NCBI RefSeq assembly: GCF_900112355.1
Contig: NZ_FOLM01000010.1
Span: 124,001-188,000 of the forward strand
Source: Streptomyces aidingensis
GTDB lineage: Bacteria > Actinomycetota > Actinomycetes > Streptomycetales > Streptomycetaceae
DNA: 64,000 nt
Direction of reading: 5' to 3'
The notes beneath the pieces were generated by a model that saw only the letters and a program-made list of their open reading frames with translations, was not told the DNA's origin and ran no database searches. Made by a program: the position numbers and the translations under genes. Position 1 is the first letter of the stretch; the number at the start of each line of letters is the position of its first letter. Positions 55,985 through 64,000 of this stretch are shown one piece after another.

Positions 55985-57094
55985 TCAGCGGCGGCGCCGC
56001 AGCGCGCGGGTGACGGCCACGGCGGAGGCGACGGCCAGGGCCGCCACGGGTGCCGCCCAGCGCAGCGTGGAGCGGTGGGAGGTGGACGATCCGGGGCCGG
56101 GGACGGGTGCGTAGCGCCCGCGCGGCGGGGCGTGGTCGACCTCCTCGGCGCTGCGGCCGATCATGGCGCGGCGCGCGGCGTCGGCCTCGGGCAGCTCGTC
56201 CTCCAGATCGCCTTCGAGATCGTCCTGAAGCCCGTCGTGGAGGCCCTCCACGGCGTCGTAGCCCGCCAGGTCGTCCTCGGTCTCCTCCTCGTCCGCCTCG
56301 ACCGCCTCGACCGCCTCGACCGCCTCGGCGGCTTCCTGCTCACCGTTCCCGCCGTTCCCGCCGTTCCCGCCGTTGCCGTCGTGACCGCCGTTCCCGTCCT
56401 CGGCTTCCCGGGGCTCGCCGGCGTCCGGGTCCGGGGTGGCGGGCGGTGCCTCGGTGTCGAGGACCGGCGGCGGGGTGTCCTCACCGCTGTCCGGTGCGGG
56501 AATCCCGGGGATCGCCGGCTCGTTGTCGTCCGCCAGCCCCAGCCCGCGCGGCTCGTCCTCCGCGGCGTCCCCCGGCTCACCGGTGCCCGGCGACGCCGGG
56601 GCCGCGGTGCCGTCCGGCGTGGGGGGTGCGCTGATCAGCGGGAGGAGGGATTCGGTGAAGCGGTCCAGCAGGCGGCGCCCGGCCGCCTCGCGGCGGGCCG
56701 CGTCGAACTCGGCGATCCGGCCGCGGGCGTCCTCCAGGACGCCGGCGAAGGCCAGCGTGGTCCCGCTGCCGTCGGCGACCGGGCGGGGCACCACGGTCAG
56801 CGTCAGCCGCACCCGGCCGTTGCCGCGCGACTCCTCGCCGGTGGCGTCGACCAGAAAGCCCTCGCCGTGCGCCGTCAGGCGCAGCACGCCGCGGTAGGTG
56901 ATGGTGGAGCCGCCGATCCGCAGCCGCAGCCGGCCCGCCAGGGCCGCGGGGTCCTGGCCCGCTGCCGCGTCGGCCGCCGTTTCCTTTGCGGGCTCCGGCT
57001 GGAAGCCCGGCACACAGGTGGCGATACGTTCCGGCGCGGCGAAGACCGCCCGCACGGCGCCGGCGGGATGCGGTACGTAGACCTCGTGCTCCAT
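55985..57094 (-). CDS. SRPBCC (CoxG-like) protein with acidic linker and membrane anchor
   Basis: A 369-residue protein. The N-terminal ~165 residues are an SRPBCC/CoxG-like lipid-binding fold (MEHEVYVPHPAGAVRAVFAAPERIATCVPGFQP, then EFDAARREAAGRRLLDRFTESLLPLI). A very acidic, low-complexity linker (about 170-310) carries EAVEAVEAVEA and NGG repeats from 9-bp arrays. It ends with a TM helix (WAAPVAALAVASAVAVTRAL) and RRRR, so it is a tail-anchored cytosolic protein. CoxG proteins help attach CO dehydrogenase to membranes, but no cox genes are near, so the role is open. Confidence 0.8.
   Translation of the reverse strand: MEHEVYVPHPAGAVRAVFAAPERIATCVPGFQPEPAKETAADAAAGQDPAALAGRLRLRIGGSTITYRGVLRLTAHGEGFLVDATGEESRGNGRVRLTLTVVPRPVADGSGTTLAFAGVLEDARGRIAEFDAARREAAGRRLLDRFTESLLPLISAPPTPDGTAAPASPGTGEPGDAAEDEPRGLGLADDNEPAIPGIPAPDSGEDTPPPVLDTEAPPATPDPDAGEPREAEDGNGGHDGNGGNGGNGGNGEQEAAEAVEAVEAVEADEEETEDDLAGYDAVEGLHDGLQDDLEGDLEDELPEADAARRAMIGRSAEEVDHAPPRGRYAPVPGPGSSTSHRSTLRWAAPVAALAVASAVAVTRALRRRR
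56295..56378. repeat. Two 9-bp-period arrays in the SRPBCC linker
   Basis: GCCTCGACC x3 plus GCCTCGGCG (56295-56330), and CCGTTCCCG x3 plus CCGTTGCCG (56343-56378). They encode EAV and NGG tripeptides on the minus strand. Confidence 0.93.
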
Positions 57095-57173
57095 GCGCGG
57101 GACTCTACCCACTGGGCGCCCGCTTCCCCACCGTTGCGGAACGTTTGTCCCGGGCGATGCGGGCCCGCGGATC

Positions 57174-58046
57174 TCAGCGGGCGGTTTCGGCGGCGGGCCG
57201 GTCCTCCACGGCCCGGGCGGTGGCCGCCTCCAGCGGGCCGCCCAGCAGGGCACCGGTGATCAGCGCGCCCGCCACCGCCGTGTTGACCGCGAACAGCGAC
57301 AGCCGGGCCCGCCCGCCGAGGTCGCCGCGGAACAGCCACAGCACCACCGCGCCGCCCGCCAGCACATTGACCACCCCGGTCAGCAGAGCCGCATTGAGCC
57401 GCCCGAGGAACGGCAGCAGCAGAAACGGAAAGGCCAGCCCGCCCAGCAGCGCGCCCACATAGTCCGCGGCGGACAGATCCGCCACCGCGCCGCCCGGGTC
57501 CTGCTTGCGGATGCGCTGGATCAACGTCATCAGCAGCGGCATCTCCGCGCCGATCAGCACCCCGATGGCCAGCGCGCAGCCGAACAGCACCGGCCGCACC
57601 TCGCCGAACCACAGCCAGCAGGCGTGCAGCGCGATCGCCGATCCGCCGCCGGCCAGGGCCAGCAGTGCCTCGATCAGGCCGAAGTTGCGTGAGGCCCGCA
57701 GCCGCAGCCGCTTGGCGCCCAGCGAGCCCAGGCCCATGGCGAAGACCATCAGCGACAGCACCACGGAGGTCTGGGTCACGGTGTCGCCGACCAGATAGTC
57801 GGCCAGCGCCACCAGCACCAGCTCATAGACCAGCCCGCAGGCCGCGCAGACGAAGACGGCGCTGAGCACGACCCAGCGCCCCACCACGGGCCGCACCGGC
57901 AGGATCAGCGGCCGGCCGTCGTCCTCCCCGGCGCCCGTCCCCGTCCCCGGCCCCGCCGCTGCCCCCGCCGGGTCTCCGGCGGACGCCATGGCGGCGGAGC
58001 GCCCCGCGGCGGCACGGCCCGCCGGGACCTCGGTCGAGTCGATCAT
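57174..58046 (-). CDS. Membrane domain of spermidine-synthase-like protein, catalytic domain absent
   Basis: A 290-residue protein with about seven TM helices. VFVCAACGLVYELVLVALADYLVGDTVTQTSVVLSLMVFAMGLGSLGAKRL and IGAEMPLLMTLIQRIRKQDPGGAVADLSAADYVGALLGG are hallmarks of the membrane half of long (~500 residue) polyamine aminopropyltransferase fusions. Here the protein stops after the last helix (LEAATARAVEDRPAAETAR) with no Rossmann catalytic domain, and none is encoded next to it. It may be a stand-alone transporter-like form. DUF2617 lies upstream, the SRPBCC gene downstream. Confidence 0.82.
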   Translation of the reverse strand: MIDSTEVPAGRAAAGRSAAMASAGDPAGAAAGPGTGTGAGEDDGRPLILPVRPVVGRWVVLSAVFVCAACGLVYELVLVALADYLVGDTVTQTSVVLSLMVFAMGLGSLGAKRLRLRASRNFGLIEALLALAGGGSAIALHACWLWFGEVRPVLFGCALAIGVLIGAEMPLLMTLIQRIRKQDPGGAVADLSAADYVGALLGGLAFPFLLLPFLGRLNAALLTGVVNVLAGGAVVLWLFRGDLGGRARLSLFAVNTAVAGALITGALLGGPLEAATARAVEDRPAAETAR

Positions 58047-58136
58047 GTGGCGAACGGTACGTCAGTGCATGACGGGACTGTGTCACCCACGGGAGTGGCG
58101 CAGGGGCACGCCACCGAGGAATCACCGCGACAACGT

Positions 58137-58649
58137 TTAGAGTTCGCGCCGCACGATGATCCGGGTCCGGGTGAAGACCAGGCGGTGCTCCTGCGGGTAG
58201 GCGTGCCAGGTCCGCCAGTGCACCTGGCCGCCGCGGCACTGGGCCAGCAGCGCGGTGAAGGCGTGCGGCTCGCCGGGGAAGGTCCCGGCCAGTCCGTGCG
58301 GATGATCGGCAACCAGCGCGAGCAGTTCCTGGGCCCGGCCGGCGAACGATCCCGGCGCGAGTCTCTCCACATGCGCTGCGAACTCATACTCGAACGCCCC
58401 AAGACTCTTCGACACGCCCAGCGGCAGCGGGGTGCGGCTGCCGGGCATGCAGGCCACCGTTTCGGAGCAGCTCCCGTCCCCGCTGTCGAGGAGGACCTGG
58501 TGGGAGGCGCCGAGGACCCGCAGCCGGACGCGTGCGCCGCCGAGGTCGAGATCGAGCGAGGCCAGATAGGGCAGGGGCTCCCGGCCGAGGGCCCAGGCGA
58601 GGTCGTCGGCCCGGGTGTCGGAGTAGGCGGTGTGAATGGTGGTGAGCAT
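58137..58649 (-). CDS. DUF2617 family protein
   Basis: A 170-residue protein: MLTTIHTAYSDTRADDLAWALGREPLPYLASLDLDLGGARVRLRVLGASHQVLLD, then AFEYEFAAHVERL and an Arg-rich end ending IIVRREL. Conserved in streptomycetes beside spermidine-synthase-type membrane genes, as here (90 nt upstream of one). It looks soluble with a beta-rich core; function unknown. Confidence 0.87.
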   Translation of the reverse strand: MLTTIHTAYSDTRADDLAWALGREPLPYLASLDLDLGGARVRLRVLGASHQVLLDSGDGSCSETVACMPGSRTPLPLGVSKSLGAFEYEFAAHVERLAPGSFAGRAQELLALVADHPHGLAGTFPGEPHAFTALLAQCRGGQVHWRTWHAYPQEHRLVFTRTRIIVRREL

Positions 58650-59247
58650 GGGACGGCTCCCGCATGCAGGCAGTGGAAGTGTTTCCGGCCGGCCCCGCCG
58701 GATTGCAATGTGTTCACCGAATCACGGAACTCGCCACCCCCACAGCGTTTTTACCCAAGTTGGCCGGGTTTCCCACCCTCCGGGGACAGGCTGGGTCACA
58801 TGTTCACACCTTTGCCGTTCGCGTGCCGTGCGCGCCGGGCCGCGACGCCCCAGCCGACGCCCAGCCGACGCCCCGCCGCCCCCGCGGGCCCGCCGGACGG
58901 AAACCGCGGGCGGCATACCGGTGACCGTCCGCGGACAGGATCGGAACGGGTCCGCGACGCGGCCGGGACGCCCCGGGGCCGGGACGACGGCAAGCCGAGA
59001 AAGCGACATGCGGACACACCCATGAAATCCGCCCGGATTACGGACGGTAATGCACGGTAACCACTGACCAAGGCTTGCCGTTTGTCCGTTTTTGCCACAA
59101 AATATCATTAATTGCTGATCACAGCTCAGCCTGTTTCGGATCTCGGGTAGACAACGGTCACCCGAACGCACTTGTTACCGGGCCGTCGAGTGAGGAAGCT
59201 TCCGGCAACTTCACACCCGAAGTCATCACACCGCGGAAGGCCCGAAG
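58650..59247. promoter_or_regulatory. Long leader/promoter region of the peptide ABC operon
   Basis: Nearly 600 nt between divergent genes. The segment 59081-59130 is the most AT-rich in the neighbourhood (TTTTTGCCACAAAATATCATTAATTGC). TATCAT at 59103-59108 is a possible -10, with weak -35 candidates TTGTCC or TTGCCG upstream. The leader to the substrate-binding gene would be ~135 nt, long enough for post-transcriptional control. No gene is recognised in 58650-59080. Confidence 0.5.
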
Positions 59248-61083
59248 ATGACCCGATTCGGCACCAAGTCGAAGCTGGTCGCCGCGGCGCTCGGGGGGGC
59301 TCTCGCCCTCTCTGCGTGCAGCGGCGGAGGCAGCAGCAGCGACGACGACGAGACCCAGGACCCGACCACCGCGTCCGGTCCCAGTGGCACGATCTATGTC
59401 GCCAACGACCAGGAATACGACTCGTACAACGACACCACGGCGTCCACCAACTCGTACAAGAACTCGATGGTCAACAAGTGGGTGACCACCGGTTTCTGGT
59501 ACTTCGGTGCGGACGGCTCGATCGTGCGCAATGAGGAGTTCGGCACCTTCGAGAAGGTCTCGGACGACCCGCTGACCGTCGAGTACACCATCGCCGAGGA
59601 GGCCACCTGGTCCGACGGCGACCCGATCGCCTGTGACGACGCCCTGCTGTGGTGGGCGCAGAACAGCGGCAACATGGCGGTCGAGCGCGAGGTCGACGTC
59701 CTGGACCCGGAGACCGGCGAGCCCACCGGCGAGAAGGAGGTCCAGGAGACCCCCGTCTTCTCCGTGGTCGGCACCGACGGTGTGGAGGACGTCACCACCC
59801 CGGTCTGCGAGGACCCGGCCGCCAAGACCTTCACCCTGGTCTACGACAAGCCGTTCGCCGACTGGGAGTCCAACGGCCCCAGCAACGGCTACCCGATGAT
59901 GCCCGCGCACATCGTGGCCGAGCAGGGCGGCTTCGCCGACTCCGCCGAGATGTCCCAGGCCATCCTGGACGGCGACGCCGAGGGCCTGAAGGCCGCCGGT
60001 GACTTCTTCAACGAGGGCTGGCTGTTCCAGGGCGCGATGCCCGACGCGGCCCTGATGCCGTCCTCCGGCCCGTTCACGATCACCAACTTCGCCCCGGGCG
60101 AGTCCATCTCCATCGGCGTGAACGAGGAGTACTGGGGCACCCCGCCCGGCGCCGCCGAGATCGTCTTCCGCGTGGTGCCCGGCACCGAGCAGCCGCAGGC
60201 GCTGGAGAACGGTGACGTCAACGTCATCCAGCCGCAGCCGGACGCCGACATCAAGGACCAGCTCGCCAACATGGAGGGCGTGACCCTGGTCGAGTTCGAC
60301 CAGTTCGTCTACGAGCACCTGGACCTGAACTTCGACAGCGGCTCGCTCGCCGACGACCCGAGGCTGCGCGAGGCCTTCGCGCTCTGTGTGCCGCGCCAGC
60401 AGATCGTCGAGCGGCTGATCCAGCCGATCGCCGCCGAGGCCCAGCCGCAGGACGTGCGCACCATCTCGCCGTTCCAGGCGGAGTACGCCGAGTCCGTCGA
60501 GTACGCCTTCCCGGCCGAGTACGCCGAGCCGGACATCGAGGCCGCCCGGGCCCTGCTGGAGGAGGCCGACGCGGTCGGCACCGTGATCCGCGGTGGCGCC
60601 ATCGCCGACAACAAGCGCCGCGAGGACACCTGGCAGCTGATCAAGGAGTCCTGCGACCAGGCCGGCTTTGACGTCCAGCCCTACTTCGAGGCCAACTTCT
60701 TCGACCCGGACGGCGGCCTGTCGCAGAACACCTACGACGTGGCGCTGTTCGCCTGGCTGGGCTCCCCGCAGGTGAGCGGCTGGGCCTCCACCTTCACCAC
60801 GCCGACCGAGTGCTCCGCCGAGGGCAAGGGCAACAACAACGGCTGCTACTCCAACCCCGAGGTCGACGACCTGATCGCGGAGATCAACGAGACGGTCGAC
60901 CCGGCCGCCCAGCTCCCGCTGATCAACGAGGTCGAGAAGATCCTCTGGGAGGACGTGGCCACCATCCCGCTGTTCGCCCACCCGGGCCTGCTGGCCTTCT
61001 CCGACTCCGTGAAGGGTGTCGAAGCCAACGCCACCCAGGACAACTTCGCCGCCTCCATGCACAAGTGGACCGTCGAGGAGTAA
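59248..61083 (+). CDS. Peptide/oligopeptide ABC transporter substrate-binding lipoprotein
   Basis: A 611-residue family 5 solute-binding protein. A lipoprotein signal ends LALSAC with lipidated C24, followed by a Ser/Asp/Glu spacer. The body shows YVANDQEYDSYNDTTASTNSY, TWSDGDPIACDDALLWW, PSSGPFTITNFAPGESISIGVNEEYWG and DPRLREAFALCVPRQQI, the usual DppA/OppA landmarks. A few extra cysteines (in IACDD, PVCED, ALCVP, ESCDQ, ECSAEG and GCYSN) suggest disulfides. Long AT-rich leader; a perfect hairpin after it separates it from the permeases. Confidence 0.93.
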   Translation: MTRFGTKSKLVAAALGGALALSACSGGGSSSDDDETQDPTTASGPSGTIYVANDQEYDSYNDTTASTNSYKNSMVNKWVTTGFWYFGADGSIVRNEEFGTFEKVSDDPLTVEYTIAEEATWSDGDPIACDDALLWWAQNSGNMAVEREVDVLDPETGEPTGEKEVQETPVFSVVGTDGVEDVTTPVCEDPAAKTFTLVYDKPFADWESNGPSNGYPMMPAHIVAEQGGFADSAEMSQAILDGDAEGLKAAGDFFNEGWLFQGAMPDAALMPSSGPFTITNFAPGESISIGVNEEYWGTPPGAAEIVFRVVPGTEQPQALENGDVNVIQPQPDADIKDQLANMEGVTLVEFDQFVYEHLDLNFDSGSLADDPRLREAFALCVPRQQIVERLIQPIAAEAQPQDVRTISPFQAEYAESVEYAFPAEYAEPDIEAARALLEEADAVGTVIRGGAIADNKRREDTWQLIKESCDQAGFDVQPYFEANFFDPDGGLSQNTYDVALFAWLGSPQVSGWASTFTTPTECSAEGKGNNNGCYSNPEVDDLIAEINETVDPAAQLPLINEVEKILWEDVATIPLFAHPGLLAFSDSVKGVEANATQDNFAASMHKWTVEE

Positions 61084-61172
61084 TCCGACCGGAAGTCATG
61101 CCCGCCCACGGCGGTCCGCGGTACGCCGCGCCGCCCGAGCGGTGCCGGACACGGCCTGACACATAGCGAAGT

Positions 61173-61207
61173 GCGGGGCCGGGGAAGCCTCAACTCCCCG
61201 GCCCCGC
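61173..61207 (+). terminator. 13-bp hairpin between lipoprotein and permease genes
   Basis: 61173-61185 pairs perfectly with 61195-61207 (9-nt loop). Partial termination here would leave the binding protein more abundant than the permeases. Confidence 0.85.
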
Positions 61208-61327
61208 CTTCCGCGTAGGTCCGCACCCCCGGCGTCGCCGCGCCACCGCGCGACCGGGCCGCCCGGCCCACCGGCCGGACAGTGCCTTCGGCGGGTCCCG
61301 CTTCCTGACCATTCCGGAGTCAGCGAC

Positions 61328-62839
61328 ATGCTTGTCTTTATCGTGCGGCGGCTGATCGTCTCGGTGTTCGTCTTCTTCTCGGCGACGGCACTGGTCTACG
61401 TCATGGCCGCCAACCTCGGGGACCCCCTTGCCGACCTGAGGGAGCTCCCCGCCAACCGCCGCGAGAACGCCATCGCCGAGCGGACCGAGCGGATGCATCT
61501 GGACAAACCCGTCATCGTCCGCTATTTCCTCTGGCTGGCCGGTGCCTTCCGATGGGATCTCGGAACGGACCGGGACGGCATCCAGATCAACGCCACCCTG
61601 GAGGACGCGCTCGGCGCGACCTTGCAGCTCGTGCTCGGCGCCACCATCCTGGCGATCGTGCTGGGCGTGGCGCTCGGAGTCATCTCCGCCCTGCGCCAGT
61701 ACAGCTCGCTGGACCTGACCGTCACCTTCAGCGCGTTCGTGTTCTTCTCCCTCCCGCTGTTCTGGGTGGGTTCGCTGCTGAAGGAATTCGCGGCGATCGA
61801 GTTCAACAACTGGCTGGCCGACCCCACCATCGCCTGGTGGGTGATCGCCCTGATCGCCCTGCTGATCGGCGGTTTCTTCGCCTCCCTGCTGGTCACGGAC
61901 CGACGCACCCGGCTGATCGCCTTCGGCGGCACCACGGCGGCGACGGCCGTGGCCCTGGCCGTGATGTCCGCCACCGGCTGGTTCGCCAATCCGGGCCTGG
62001 GCATCGGGGTCATCGCCCTCACCGCGCTGGCCGCCGCACTGGGCTTCTCGGTGCTGTTCAGCGCGCTGGAGTGGAACCCGGTGATGAAGTCCGCGGTGAT
62101 CACCGCGGTGATCGGCATCCTCTCCTCGGTGGCGTTCCGCGGGGTGCTGGAGAACCCGTACCCGATCGTGGTGATCGGGCTGCTGGTGCTGGCCCTGGCC
62201 ATCGCGGCCGGTGTCGGCTGGTTCGTCGGCGGCGAGCTGTTCCGCCGGCCCGCCATCACCGCCTCGCTGTGCACGGCCGTGGCCACCGCGATGGTGATCT
62301 TCATGGACCGGCTGCTGTGGTCGTTCGCCGCCTACAGCGACTCGGTCAACGGCCGCCCCATCGCCACCATCGGCCCCAGCACCCCCAACTACGACGGGAC
62401 CTACTGGGAACACAACCTGGACAGCCTGACCCATCTGGCGCTGCCCACCATGGCGCTGGTGCTGGTCTCCCTGGCGTCCTACTCCCGGTACAGCCGGGCC
62501 ACCATGCTGGAGGTCATGAACCAGGACTATGTGCGCACCGCCCGGGCCAAGGGCCTGCCGGAGCGCGCGGTCATCCTGCGGCACGCGTTCCGCAACGGCC
62601 TGATCCCGATCACCACCCTGGTCGCCTACGACATCGCCACGGTCTTCGGCGGCGCGGTGGTGACCGAGACGGTGTTCGGCTGGCGGGCCATGGGATCGCT
62701 GCTGCTGGGCGGCATCCAGGAACGCGATCCCAACCCGATCATGGCGTTCTTCCTGATCTCCGGCGGCGCGGTGGTGGTGTTCAACATGATCGCCGACATC
62801 GCCTACGCCTACCTCGACCCCCGCATCCGTCTGTCCTAG
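61328..62839 (+). CDS. Peptide ABC transporter permease (DppB-like) with internal TM insertion
   Basis: A 503-residue permease. It opens MLVFIVRRLIVSVFVFFSATALVYVM and shows the DppB pattern FLWLAGAFRWDLGTD and the EAA loop YVRTARAKGLPERAVILRHAFRNGL (about 400-424), then TETVFGWRAMGSLLLGGI. Usual length is ~310-340; the extra ~170 residues (about 180-345) form several more hydrophobic helices between the first and second halves of the fold. It is followed by the second permease 12 nt later. Confidence 0.92.
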   Translation: MLVFIVRRLIVSVFVFFSATALVYVMAANLGDPLADLRELPANRRENAIAERTERMHLDKPVIVRYFLWLAGAFRWDLGTDRDGIQINATLEDALGATLQLVLGATILAIVLGVALGVISALRQYSSLDLTVTFSAFVFFSLPLFWVGSLLKEFAAIEFNNWLADPTIAWWVIALIALLIGGFFASLLVTDRRTRLIAFGGTTAATAVALAVMSATGWFANPGLGIGVIALTALAAALGFSVLFSALEWNPVMKSAVITAVIGILSSVAFRGVLENPYPIVVIGLLVLALAIAAGVGWFVGGELFRRPAITASLCTAVATAMVIFMDRLLWSFAAYSDSVNGRPIATIGPSTPNYDGTYWEHNLDSLTHLALPTMALVLVSLASYSRYSRATMLEVMNQDYVRTARAKGLPERAVILRHAFRNGLIPITTLVAYDIATVFGGAVVTETVFGWRAMGSLLLGGIQERDPNPIMAFFLISGGAVVVFNMIADIAYAYLDPRIRLS

Positions 62840-62851
62840 GAGGAGTTCGAC

Positions 62852-63868
62852 ATGGCACAGACAGCTCAGAGCGCGGGGACGCACACGGTCACCCCGGGCG
62901 ATCCCCGCCCCCCGGCCGACAGCGATGCGGCACAGGGCCTGGACATCAAGGCCCGCACGCAGAGCCAGCTCATCCTGCGTCGGTTCCTGCGGCACAAGGG
63001 CGCGGTGGCGGGCATGCTCCTGCTCGGCTTCGTGGTGGTGCTCTCCATCAGCTCCATCGGGCTGGGTCCGATCCCCGGCTGGTGGGACAAGAACTACGTC
63101 AACTCCGCCGACCTGGTGAACCGGGGCCGGCCCACCCTCTCCGTGGTGCCGGAGTTCCTCGGCGGCGGCGGCATGCACCTGGGCGAACATCCCTTCGGCC
63201 AGGACAACATCGGCCGCGACTACTTCGCCCTGACCATGCGCGGCACCCAGATTTCGCTGCTGATCGCCTTCATCACGGGCGTCGTGGCCACCGTCACCGG
63301 CACCCTGATCGGAGCGGCGGCCGGCTTCTTCCGGGGCCGGCTGGAGTCGGTGCTGATGCGCATCACCGACGTGATGATCACCATCCCCACCATCCTGTTC
63401 GCCGCCATGGTGGCCGTGATGTGGGGCAACAAGGGCGTGGCGGTGCTGGGCCTGGTGCTCGGGCTGGTGACCTGGACCCAGGTGGCCCGGCTGGTGCGCG
63501 GCGAGGTGCTGTCCATCCGGGAGAAGGAGTTCATCGAGGCCGCCCGCTCGGTGGGCACCTCGGCGGCCCGGATCATCGTCAAGCACATCCTGCCGAACGT
63601 GATCGGCATCATCATCGTCTCGGTGACGCTGGCGATCTCGGCGGCGGTGCTGCTGGAGTCCGCGCTGTCCTTCCTCGGCATGGGCGTGCAGCCGCCCGAC
63701 ACCTCGCTGGGCCGGATCATCAACGAGTACCGGACCGCCATGGTGACCCGGCCCTGGCTGTTCTACTGGCCCGGCATCTTCATCATCGCCATCGCCCTGT
63801 CGGTGAACTTCATCGGCGACGGGCTGCGGGACGCCTTCGACCCCCGACAGAACAGGGTGCGTGACTGA
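62852..63868 (+). CDS. Peptide ABC transporter permease (DppC-like)
   Basis: A 338-residue permease. The cytosolic start (1-45) precedes LRRFLRHKGAVAGMLLLGFVVVL, the usual N-terminal helix; then HPFGQDNIGRDYFALTMRGTQISLLIA, and EAA loop FIEAARSVGTSAARIIVKHILPN (about 228-250), LLESALSFLGMGVQPPDTSLG, and an end in NFIGDGLRDAFDPRQ. GGAGG lies before the ATG. The stop overlaps the next start (TGATG), so a cognate ATPase gene probably follows. Confidence 0.94.
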   Translation: MAQTAQSAGTHTVTPGDPRPPADSDAAQGLDIKARTQSQLILRRFLRHKGAVAGMLLLGFVVVLSISSIGLGPIPGWWDKNYVNSADLVNRGRPTLSVVPEFLGGGGMHLGEHPFGQDNIGRDYFALTMRGTQISLLIAFITGVVATVTGTLIGAAAGFFRGRLESVLMRITDVMITIPTILFAAMVAVMWGNKGVAVLGLVLGLVTWTQVARLVRGEVLSIREKEFIEAARSVGTSAARIIVKHILPNVIGIIIVSVTLAISAAVLLESALSFLGMGVQPPDTSLGRIINEYRTAMVTRPWLFYWPGIFIIAIALSVNFIGDGLRDAFDPRQNRVRD

Positions 63869-64000
63869 TGGGCATCACACCACCACCACTGGACACCACG
63901 GCGCCGGACATCCACGGCGAGCCCGACGGCATGCTGCACGGCGGCGCCGAGGAGGTGCACACCGCCTACACCCTGGCGGACTCCAAGCCTCCGCTGGACG
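63868..64000 (+). CDS. Start of the next operon gene (probable ABC ATP-binding protein), cut by window edge
   Basis: Only 44 codons are visible: MGITPPPLDTTAPDIHGEPD, then MLHGGAEEVHTAYTLADSKPPLD. No Walker motif is present yet, so the identity rests on position: the start overlaps the DppC-like stop by 1 nt, and DppD-type ATPase genes normally follow. The N-terminal stretch is a hydrophilic leader. Confidence 0.6.
   Translation, partial: MGITPPPLDTTAPDIHGEPDGMLHGGAEEVHTAYTLADSKPPLD

Overview
The window is very GC-rich chromosomal DNA with almost continuous coding, strong third-position G/C bias, frequent GTG starts and ATGA/GTGA stop-start overlaps. These traits, together with families such as DUF397/DUF5753 regulators, SLATT, DUF2617, DUF3151, DUF6879, class F sortase and Hanks kinases with Thr/Gly/Pro-rich linkers, point to Streptomyces or a close relative in Streptomycetaceae. 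Most of the window looks like core chromosome. Purine genes (purC, purD, purA), pyrE, fbaA, a kynurenine operon and a peptide ABC importer are interrupted by one accessory island and several decayed or rearranged spots.

Layout. 1-2000: the end of a sensor kinase, its NarL-type response regulator, a tRNA-Gly with a perfect terminator, and two abutting convergent VOC genes. 2041-5034: arsM and purC, separated by a duplicated purC/arsM tail and a secreted protein gene. 5231-12788: a DMF-amidase-beta-like protein, a membrane protein with a degenerate M48-like core, purD, a SLATT protein, a conserved Streptomyces protein and a GntR regulator. 12818-13403: a symmetrical promoter-operator and a MarR regulator. 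13658-20693: three tandem transmembrane Ser/Thr kinases. 20779-28960: purA, a DagK-like protein, a GbsR/MarR regulator divergent from an ABC exporter, and a surface protein with a class F sortase.

29442-41278 is a defence island. An AAA ATPase and an RloB-family protein (AbiL/RloAB-like) overlap by 4 nt and are followed by an HsdM fused to a single-TRD half HsdS, then hsdR and a DUF45 metallopeptidase. A DUF397/XRE-DUF5753/HATPase regulatory trio sits between hsdM and hsdR, and its DUF397 gene overlaps the 3' end of the HsdM-S fusion. The target-recognition segment and the trio look lower in GC than their surroundings, suggesting modular assembly. Beyond it lie a frameshifted methyltransferase, a zinc-ribbon protein and a DUF433/DUF5615 toxin-antitoxin pair.

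44224-58649: an NmrA-type reductase, a secreted lipase, a DUF6879 pair with a STAND-type TPR protein that has lost its P-loop, the kynA-kynU-formamidase operon (tryptophan to anthranilate), DUF3151, fbaA, pyrE, an aldose epimerase, a CoxG-like SRPBCC membrane protein, a membrane-only spermidine-synthase-like protein and DUF2617. 59248-64000: a peptide-type ABC importer operon (lipoprotein, two permeases, start of a further gene).

A theme across the window is short tandem arrays with a 9-bp period, in coding and intergenic DNA alike. The most striking lies in the sortase gene and encodes an Arg-hydrophobic-hydrophobic tract. All calls come from reading the sequence; no database search or computation was run.
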